Positions 47,772 to 53,366 of a DNA stretch of 53,366 nucleotides are shown here, in pieces. Each line of letters opens with the position of its first letter. The first letter of the stretch is position 1. The DNA comes from an uncultured Acetatifactor sp. GTDB taxonomy: Bacteria; Bacillota; Clostridia; Lachnospirales; Lachnospiraceae. The translations under genes were made by a program, and so were the position numbers. Under the pieces are notes generated by a model. It did no database searches. It saw nothing but the letters and a program-made list of their open reading frames with translations, and had not been told where the DNA came from. The stretch covers positions 22,243 to 75,608 of the forward strand of contig CAJUQT010000016.1 of NCBI GenBank assembly GCA_910588225.1, in the 5' to 3' direction.

Positions 47772-49991
47772 ATGAGAAGTAAGAAAATTTCCTGTGTGAG
47801 TCTGGCGCTGTTGCTGCTTATATCTGTCCTGGGGACAGCCTGCGGCAATCAGGAGCGGGAAGGTGTTGTGAATCAGGAGCAGACGGATGAAACTGCCGAC
47901 ACTGGAAGCGAAGGATCAAATGAGCCTGCCCTGGACGGCCCGGTGCCTGCGGCAGGCGGCAGACCCATGCTGATTAAGACATCGGTGCCAACGGAGGACA
48001 CTGTGGGACAGCCGGCAGTTGAGGCGTATGCGGTGGCTCCGGATTTAAGCAATATTGACAATCTGTGGCAGTATTATATGGGAGATGAGATGGCCGCCAA
48101 ACTGGTCGCGAATAATTTCGTGGTCACGGAAGGAGGCGGCCATGAGTTTTTTGAAGTATATGAGCAGAATCGCTATAAAGTACGGGCCAGTTTTGTGACC
48201 GTCGATTCTCTGATGCACACATATCATCTGTATTTCAGCCATCTGCTGAGGAATATTGAGAGAACACAGTTGTCAGAGCGGCTTACACAGCTGAGCAGAA
48301 GAATGCTTGACAACAGTGCGTCGCAATACGAGCAGCTGAGCGGAAGCGAGTGGGAGGAAGCGGCGAAGCGGAATGTGGCTTTTTTTACAGTGGGAGCAAA
48401 GCTGCTTGATGACAATACACAGATACCGGCTTATGCGGAGGACATGGTTCAGTGGGAGCTGGACTGTATCAACCGTGCGGAAGGAATAGAAGTCTCTACG
48501 ATAACAGGAGAGGATGAAGATTATTCCCAGTATGTGCCCAGGGGATATTATGAAGGTGACCTGGGGCTGGAGCGGTATTTCAGGGCCATGATGTGGTATG
48601 GACGAATCCATTTCAAACAGGAGAATGAGGATTTGGACAGAAGTGCGTTGCTGATGACAAAGGCACTTTTCGAGGATACGGAAGCGTACGGATTATGGGA
48701 AGCCATCTATGCGGTGACTGCATTCTTCGCAGGGGCAAGTGATGACCTGGGCGTGTGCGAGTATCAAACGGTGATACAGCAGGTTTATGGCGAGGAATTT
48801 CATGTAGATGATCTGGCGGGAAATGGGGGAGCATTTGAACAGTTTCATGAAATGACAGCATCGCTTTCAGCGCCACTGATTAATTCTCTGCCTGTCAGGG
48901 ATGGCGAAGCCAATACGATCCCCGGCTTTCGGTTCATGGGACAGCGGTTTACCATTGATGCGGCTGTTATGCAGGAGTTGATTTACAGCAGGGTAGAGGA
49001 AAACGGTGCGGGAGAGCGGCGTATGCTGCCGGATGTGCTGGACGTGCCGGCGGCGCTGGGCAGTGATCTGGCACTTCGTATCCTGACGGAGAACGGGGCT
49101 GCGGAGTATGCAGGCTATTTGGAGAATATGAACTGGCTCAGAGAAGGACTTTCCAGGGAAAACACCACGCTCTGGTCGGCCAGCCTGTATGCCGGGTGGC
49201 TGAATACACTTCGGCCCCTGCTGACACCCAAGGGGGAGGGCTACCCTGTGTTCATGCAGAGTGAGGAATGGCTGAAAAAAGGCCTGGAGTGTTTTGCGGG
49301 AAGCTTTGCGGAGTTAAAGCATGACACGGTTCTGTATTCCAAACAGGTGATGGCAGAGATGGGCGGAGACTATAATGAGCAGACACCGGATGACAGGGGT
49401 TATGTGGAACCGGAACCCCTTGTATATGAGAGATTCGTGAATCTGGCCGGTCAGACGGCAGAAGGTTTAAAGCAATACGGGATGCTGGATGCGGCGGACG
49501 AGGACAACCTGGCACGTCTGACAGAGATTGCAGGGCGCCTTCAGACAATTTCTGAAAAGGAATTGAGGGAAGAACTTCCGACAGAGGATGAATTCGAATT
49601 TATCAAAACTTATGGAGGGAATCTGGAACATTTCTGGCGGGAGTCACTGCGGGACGAGAACAGCGGAGAACAGCTTCTTGTGGAGGAATATCCGGCGGCC
49701 ATGGTGACAGATATTGCAACCGACCCCAACGGACAGGTTCTGGAGGTAGCCACGGGAAATCCGGCCACTATCTATGTGGTAGTAAAGGTGGACGGTAAAG
49801 TAAAGATCGCATCGGGCAGTGTGTATTCTTTCTATCAATTTGCATGGCCGTTGAGTGATCGGCTGACAGATTCCAAATGGCGTCAGATGATGGGACTGCA
49901 GGTAGATGAAAACGGTTACTATAATTATGACGAACGGGTTGAGAAGCCGGAGTGGACCCGCAGCTATCGGTATAGTTATGAGTGGGAATAA
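47772..49991 (+). CDS. DUF3160 lipoprotein
   Basis: The 739-residue protein has a lipoprotein signal peptide with lipobox GTAC near residues 21-24, an acidic linker, and then one large DUF3160 domain filling the rest. Characteristic segments are NNFVVTEGGGHEFFEVYE, VTVDSLMHTYHLYFSHLLR, and late PNGQVLEVATGNPATIYVVV. The domain is largely helical, and its biochemical role is unknown. ATG 47772 is preferred because AGAGGTG precedes it; an upstream in-frame ATG at 47754 lacks this spacing. Its 3' end overlaps the CapA-like gene by 14 bases, so the two proteins are probably made together and both act outside the membrane. Confidence 0.85.
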   Translation: MRSKKISCVSLALLLLISVLGTACGNQEREGVVNQEQTDETADTGSEGSNEPALDGPVPAAGGRPMLIKTSVPTEDTVGQPAVEAYAVAPDLSNIDNLWQYYMGDEMAAKLVANNFVVTEGGGHEFFEVYEQNRYKVRASFVTVDSLMHTYHLYFSHLLRNIERTQLSERLTQLSRRMLDNSASQYEQLSGSEWEEAAKRNVAFFTVGAKLLDDNTQIPAYAEDMVQWELDCINRAEGIEVSTITGEDEDYSQYVPRGYYEGDLGLERYFRAMMWYGRIHFKQENEDLDRSALLMTKALFEDTEAYGLWEAIYAVTAFFAGASDDLGVCEYQTVIQQVYGEEFHVDDLAGNGGAFEQFHEMTASLSAPLINSLPVRDGEANTIPGFRFMGQRFTIDAAVMQELIYSRVEENGAGERRMLPDVLDVPAALGSDLALRILTENGAAEYAGYLENMNWLREGLSRENTTLWSASLYAGWLNTLRPLLTPKGEGYPVFMQSEEWLKKGLECFAGSFAELKHDTVLYSKQVMAEMGGDYNEQTPDDRGYVEPEPLVYERFVNLAGQTAEGLKQYGMLDAADEDNLARLTEIAGRLQTISEKELREELPTEDEFEFIKTYGGNLEHFWRESLRDENSGEQLLVEEYPAAMVTDIATDPNGQVLEVATGNPATIYVVVKVDGKVKIASGSVYSFYQFAWPLSDRLTDSKWRQMMGLQVDENGYYNYDERVEKPEWTRSYRYSYEWE

Positions 49992-51441
49992 GAATCTGAG
50001 AAAAATCTGGAAAAGGATGCTGATAATCATTATGGCGTTGGCGGGTACCGGCGCCATTTTGATTATTTTATGGTGTACCGGCGCCTTTTTGCCGGGGTGG
50101 ATTGCATGGAAGGACAGAATAATCTGCGGACAGCAGGGGGCGTATGAGATATCGCTGAGTCACAGGTCTGTGAAAGTGTTATATGACAATACTGTCATAT
50201 GGACTTCTCCGAAGGGTGTGAAAGTGCAGGATATTCTGTCCTGTGACGCGGATAATGATGGCAGAGAAGAGTTGATATTGCTCTGCTGGAAAATAGGCCG
50301 ATACGGGAAATACAGACCTTTCTGGGTAGAGAAGGACGAGAAGAGATGGTCCCAGCACATTTTTGTGTACGATTACAATAAGGATGAGATTGTGCCCCAG
50401 TGGATGTCTTCTTACATTGGCGGGGATGTGGCTGAACTGACATCAGAAGGAGAGCGGGCACCTTATGTGCGCCTTCTGCTGGAGGACAGGGAAGGGAAAC
50501 TGAGCAGGTGGGTATGGGATTCCTGGGGATTTGCCAGAGAGGACACAGATGTGTCCTTTGCAGTGTTTGGAGATAATCTGATTCATGAGCCTGTTTACCG
50601 ATATGGTCTGGCCAACGGAGAGAATTTTGACTTTCTCTTTGAAAATTTCAGAGAAGTGATTGCAGAGAGCGATGTGGCGGTAATCAATCAGGAGACTCCT
50701 CTCACGGACAATCCGGTTATGTATGGGGAGTATCCCAGGTTCGGCACACCTGCAGGTGTAGGGCAGGCCATTGTGGATGCGGGATTTGATGTGGTAACCT
50801 GTGCCACTAATCATGCGCTGGACCGGGGAGCAGAGGGGGTTGCCTTTACAAAAGCTTATTTTGAAGAGCGGAATGTAGTATGCCTGGGAATTCAGTCAGC
50901 AGAGGAGGAAGAAGCACAGCCTTACAGGATATTTATGCGAAACGGTGTGCGATTTGCTTTGTTTAATTATACTTATGGCACCAATGGGATCAGGCTGCCG
51001 GAATCAAATCCGTATATGGTTCATCTGCTGGAGGATGAAGTGGAGATTCGGGAAGATATCAGGGAAGCAAAGGCCGAGGCCGACTGCGTGATTGTCTTTG
51101 CCCACTGGGGGACAGAAGATGCCCGGGAACCGGATGATTTCCAGCGGAAGTGGGCGGAAGTTTTCCTGGACTGTGGGGTGGATGTGGTGGTGGGCACTCA
51201 TCCGCATGTGCTCCAGCCGGCAGAGATGCTGGAAGGTGCCGACGGTCATGAGATGCTGATCTTCTATTCCATTGGGAACTATATCAGCGCCCAGTCGGAG
51301 AAATCCTGCGTCAAAGGGGGAATGGCCAGCTTTACAATTTCCTTTACTTCCGAAGGCTATCGGGTGTCGGAATATGCATTGGAACCGCTGACCATCACCT
51401 GGCAGGAGGGCGGGAAATATTCGGTAAGTTATTCCCCGTAA
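49978..51441 (+). CDS. CapA family protein with N-terminal membrane anchor
   Basis: The 487-residue protein has a basic N-terminus, one membrane helix (about residues 13-36), and a domain of about 140 residues including DADNDGREELILL, a turn that resembles FG-GAP/integrin-like calcium loops. A CapA-type metallophosphatase-like domain follows with FAVFGDNLIHEP, VINQETPLTDN, CATNHALDRG, VFAHWGTED, VVGTHPHVLQP and FYSIGNYI. CapA proteins take part in making or attaching poly-gamma-glutamate; no capB or capC homologue is visible here. ATG 49978 lies inside the end of the DUF3160 gene (14-base overlap), giving translational coupling. Its 3' end overlaps the convergent yoeB by 13 bases. Confidence 0.82.
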   Translation: MSGNKNLRKIWKRMLIIIMALAGTGAILIILWCTGAFLPGWIAWKDRIICGQQGAYEISLSHRSVKVLYDNTVIWTSPKGVKVQDILSCDADNDGREELILLCWKIGRYGKYRPFWVEKDEKRWSQHIFVYDYNKDEIVPQWMSSYIGGDVAELTSEGERAPYVRLLLEDREGKLSRWVWDSWGFAREDTDVSFAVFGDNLIHEPVYRYGLANGENFDFLFENFREVIAESDVAVINQETPLTDNPVMYGEYPRFGTPAGVGQAIVDAGFDVVTCATNHALDRGAEGVAFTKAYFEERNVVCLGIQSAEEEEAQPYRIFMRNGVRFALFNYTYGTNGIRLPESNPYMVHLLEDEVEIREDIREAKAEADCVIVFAHWGTEDAREPDDFQRKWAEVFLDCGVDVVVGTHPHVLQPAEMLEGADGHEMLIFYSIGNYISAQSEKSCVKGGMASFTISFTSEGYRVSEYALEPLTITWQEGGKYSVSYSP

Positions 51442-51719
51442 TGTGTCCACATACGCAGAATCTTAACTGTGCCGTCGTATGTGATCTTATCAATCGTAAT
51501 TGGCTCTTCGTATACCTGATATACAAGTCGATGCTGGATATTAATTCTTCGGGAGTAAGCGCCGGTCAAGTTTCCCACCAGCTTCTCGAATGCAGGGGGA
51601 GTCTTGAACGGATTTTCCTTCAGAGTATCGATAAGTACTCTGGCTTTTTGGGACAAATGAGCCTGTTTCAGACTTTCTAAATCTCGGACAGATTGTTTTG
51701 TAAAAACGATATTGTACAT
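51429..51719 (-). CDS. yoeB: Txe/YoeB family toxin (ribosome-dependent mRNA interferase)
   Basis: The 96-residue protein is a complete YoeB-type toxin of the RelE fold. It cleaves mRNA in the ribosomal A site when free of its antitoxin. Family marks are NPFKTPPAFEKL, GAYSRRINIQHRLVYQV with conserved Arg and His residues, and the C-terminal KILRMWTHYGE with the His-Tyr pair. The ATG overlaps the antitoxin stop by one base (TAATG), the usual coupling in these modules. The 3' end overlaps the end of the CapA-like gene on the other strand by 13 bases. Confidence 0.92.
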   Translation of the reverse strand: MYNIVFTKQSVRDLESLKQAHLSQKARVLIDTLKENPFKTPPAFEKLVGNLTGAYSRRINIQHRLVYQVYEEPITIDKITYDGTVKILRMWTHYGE

Positions 51720-51967
51720 TACCAATTTACCTGTTCTTCAGGAATGCAATCTTCTATCGGCGTTTCCATGCCATTGATAATGGATTCTGTCATTCCGCTG
51801 ATTGAATTCAGGAACAGCGTTTCCTGTATTGCATTCCAGTCCTCTTCTGACAGCAAAACCGCGTTTCCGTTTTTCCCCACGATTAAGGTTGGCTCACAAA
51901 AGCGGTTTACATTTTCCACCAGACGATAAAGATCCTTTCTTGCATTTGTGATATTTATAGTTGACAT
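51719..51967 (-). CDS. yefM: YefM family antitoxin
   Basis: The 82-residue protein has the Phd/YefM N-terminal dimerisation and DNA-binding domain (INITNARKDLYRLVENVN, VLLSEEDWNAIQETLFL) and an acidic C-terminal tail that wraps the toxin. It neutralises YoeB and represses the operon together with it. GAGGAGATTTT precedes the ATG. Its likely promoter lies about 300 bp upstream and contains paired palindromes that resemble YefM operators. Confidence 0.9.
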   Translation of the reverse strand: MSTINITNARKDLYRLVENVNRFCEPTLIVGKNGNAVLLSEEDWNAIQETLFLNSISGMTESIINGMETPIEDCIPEEQVNW

Positions 51968-52009
51968 TATAAAATCTCCTCAAAGTTGTCTTGTGCTGTA
52001 TCTGTTTTC

Positions 52010-52041
52010 GTATATTTGTGTTGATGTATATTTGTGTTGAT
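52010..52041. repeat. Two perfect tandem 16-bp repeats in the yefM leader
   Basis: GTATATTTGTGTTGAT occurs at 52010-52025 and again, without a gap, at 52026-52041, followed by a partial third GTGTT. It lies 43 bp upstream of the antitoxin start, within its 5' leader. It may be a slippage product or a binding site. Apart from this, 51968-52279 is AT-rich with no gene seen. Confidence 0.7.
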
Positions 52042-52279
52042 GTGTTCAGCCTTTGTAATAGCGTGGATGTCTCCTTTCATTCTCATCCATTGTTCATGTT
52101 TCATTATCTTATGAAAATCTTATGTTGTAGTTCGTTCTCGTACATTCTTTTGTCGTATTTTTCTGTATTTCTTATCTATGATGCGTAGTTACTGAAATTT
52201 TATTTCTTATCTGTTGCGTGTAAATATCAGGAATATTCTTCCATATCCGTAGAATGCCGAGATTTTTAATGTCCTCTAT

Positions 52280-52308
52280 AGTATAACGTACGTAAATGCG
52301 TACGTCAA
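52280..52308 (-). promoter_or_regulatory. Promoter with palindromic operator in its spacer, upstream of yefM-yoeB
   Basis: On the minus strand, TTGACG (52308-52303) and TATACT (52285-52280) are 17 bp apart. The spacer and -35 carry ACGTACG (52286-52292) and CGTACGT (52299-52305), an inverted repeat made of two CGTACG palindromes 12 bp apart centre to centre. Known YefM operators are paired palindromes with a TGTACA core and 12-bp centre spacing, so autoregulation by YefM-YoeB is a reasonable reading. The distance of about 300 bp to yefM is unusual. Confidence 0.6.
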
Positions 52309-52360
52309 GGGCAAAAAAGCTTTTTAATTCAGGCTTATGACTGTTCGATGTATTGCATAG

Positions 52361-52398
52361 AATTACCCTGTCCGTAAAATGATAAGGACAGGGTAATT
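52361..52398. terminator. 13-bp hairpin between the kinase region and yefM-yoeB
   Basis: AATTACCCTGTCC (52361-52373) and GGACAGGGTAATT (52386-52398) are perfect arms with a 12-nt loop. It lies between the 3' end of the P-loop kinase region and the yefM promoter on the minus strand. The T-run is poor, so it is a likely but unproven terminator. Confidence 0.55.
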
Positions 52399-52411
52399 GA
52401 CATGTGCTCTT

Positions 52412-52516
52412 TTACCTCTTCCCATGAGAAATTTTCGACAAAGCAGATGAGAGTTTATCCGCCAGGTCTGTGTCTTTGTTTACCTTTATTATCTCCAATG
52501 CATCTATATTGAGTCA
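52412..52516 (-). pseudogene. C-terminal fragment of an unidentified gene
   Basis: Immediately after (and overlapping) the end of the kinase gene, another frame reads DALEIIKVNKDTDLADKL and SALSKISHGKR before a stop at 52414-52412. It has clear coding character but no start or binding site. The frame may be the remnant of a gene that once followed, or the original C-terminus of another protein brought here by deletion. Confidence 0.35.
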
Positions 52517-53166
52517 TTCGTTACGAATCCAAAGTGCCGTTCTACTTTTTCAGCAGTTTCCCTGATGGTACTGCTGCAGGTTCTTTCGATCCAATAATAG
52601 TTGCTGTCCTTGATATCTTTGCACCGTTTCTCGTTGAGATTTTTCAAGGCTGCGTTACAGACGGCTTTTGCTTTTGCCGTGTCAGACGCACTGTTTATGA
52701 AGTCGTTGAATTCCTGATGGTCAGGGCGATTACAATAATCCTCCATTAAATTTGACGGTTCTTTTATCAGGAAGACTATCCGGGATGCTTCTGTGAATTT
52801 TTCAGCTTCCTTCACTGTCAAATGGCAGTCACACAATACAATCCGATTCTGGGAAAAACGAATCAAATCCAACAGGACAAAGTCCAGCTGCTCTCTTGTG
52901 TTATCAATCAGCCATTTTTTATATTCCTCTACAGTACGTCCGAAAAACGAATCCGCATCCTGAAACACTTTATTCATTGACGGCTGAAAAGCAGGACTTG
53001 AAATTTTTTGATGATTTGGAAACTGTTCGTCAATATCGTAAACAAATAAGTTATGCCGTCTGGCCAGCTCCCGCGAAATCGTTGTCTTTCCACCACAGGG
53101 TGTTCCGGTTATAAAATACACATTTTTTAAATATTCTTTGATTACATTATCCTGAAATATCATCAT
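52504..53166 (-). CDS. P-loop kinase-like AAA family ATPase
   Basis: The 220-residue protein has a Walker A motif GTPCGGKT near residues 21-28 directly after the first strand (VYFITGTPCGGKTTISREL). The acidic residues in FVYDIDEQF could hold substrate or metal. A Walker-B-like strand is NRIVLCDCHL, with a lid region NRPDHQEFNDF. The layout is that of nucleoside, gluconate or shikimate-type small-molecule kinases. The substrate is unknown; zeta-toxin-like sugar-nucleotide kinases have similar cores, but the match is not specific. ATG 53166 follows AAGGGAG; a second ATG is three bases in. Its leader carries mutually exclusive stems. Confidence 0.75.
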   Translation of the reverse strand: MMIFQDNVIKEYLKNVYFITGTPCGGKTTISRELARRHNLFVYDIDEQFPNHQKISSPAFQPSMNKVFQDADSFFGRTVEEYKKWLIDNTREQLDFVLLDLIRFSQNRIVLCDCHLTVKEAEKFTEASRIVFLIKEPSNLMEDYCNRPDHQEFNDFINSASDTAKAKAVCNAALKNLNEKRCKDIKDSNYYWIERTCSSTIRETAEKVERHFGFVTNDSI

Positions 53167-53180
53167 AAAATCTCCCTTAT

Positions 53181-53237
53181 TAAATAGTTTATAGTGTCTT
53201 AACTGTACATAAAACTATTTAACGCAGTTTTATGTAC
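53181..53237 (-). promoter_or_regulatory. Leader with two mutually exclusive stems before the P-loop kinase
   Basis: GTACATAAAACT (53205-53216) pairs perfectly with AGTTTTATGTAC (53226-53237). TAAATAGTTT (53181-53190) pairs perfectly with AAACTATTTA (53212-53221). The two stems share 53212-53216 and cannot form together. In the transcript the 12-bp stem forms first, and the 10-bp stem would end beside the ribosome binding site at about 53171-53176. No T-tract is present, so control of translation is the likelier mode. An operator function of the repeats is an alternative. I see nothing definite in 53238-53366. Confidence 0.5.
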
Positions 53238-53366
53238 TTAGATATTTCTCAATCGTAAGAATGCTGTCATATTTCTTATCTCCAGAACTTCATTTTTTTA
53301 TTTTATCACACCATGGGTTAAACCAGATAGGGATAAAAATAGATATGTATCGGCAGGAGCATAGAT

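Noticed and set aside
52010..52041. CRISPR-like repeats
   Set aside because: Only two contiguous 16-bp copies without spacers and no cas genes.

Overview
The window looks like a chromosomal segment of a gut-type Lachnospiraceae bacterium (Clostridia, Bacillota). I infer this from the moderate base composition, strong AGGAGG-type ribosome binding sites, TTGACA/TATAAT-like promoters, several lipobox lipoproteins, LplA/LplB/LplC-type sugar transport without its own ATPase, and YtcQ/AraC-type carbohydrate regulation. I see no rRNA, tRNA, CRISPR array, complete insertion sequence or phage gene.

Layout. 0-9 kb is a decayed accessory region. It holds a DUF4097 surface protein, an N-terminal stub of the toxin HipA, a P-loop ATPase with a small partner ORF, a lipoprotein, a LacI-type regulator that has lost its DNA-binding domain, and a large SF1-helicase gene cut at both ends. 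9-12 kb holds a peroxide-defence pair (bcp, yaaA) and a BNR-repeat sialidase-like enzyme. 12-23.5 kb is a minus-strand carbohydrate locus: two permeases, a solute-binding lipoprotein, a membrane AraC-type regulator, two metallo-beta-lactamase-fold hydrolases, a Cof-type phosphatase, a sugar epimerase/isomerase and an HpcH/HpaI aldolase. A separate HAD phosphatase upstream carries a near copy of the transporter promoter.

24-28.6 kb carries a deleted Nudix gene, an MmcQ/EVE fusion, a MepA-type MATE exporter behind a short leader with a terminator (riboswitch candidate), a DUF1905 protein, a tandem GNAT protein and the stub of a Phd/VapC toxin-antitoxin module. 28.6-40 kb holds a NEW3/ABC-2 export operon facing a hybrid sensor kinase, a GNAT enzyme, a WYL regulator, a LytTR/GHKL two-component pair, a YhfC membrane peptidase and a DUF3887 lipoprotein.

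40-53 kb holds a PARG-like enzyme, a 158-bp hairpin repeat, a YbaK deacylase, a frameshifted remnant, a lipoprotein, a second MATE exporter, a GNAT enzyme, a zinc polyol dehydrogenase, a lysine-rich protein, a DUF3160-CapA operon, a YefM-YoeB module and a P-loop kinase.

The strongest leads are regulatory. They are the MATE leader (guanidine-IV/mepA-like architecture), the duplicated promoter/operator pair of the sugar locus, paired CGTACG palindromes inside the promoter spacer upstream of yefM-yoeB, and a leader with mutually exclusive stems before the terminal kinase. The repeated finding of gene stubs points to deletion as the main force shaping the accessory stretches.
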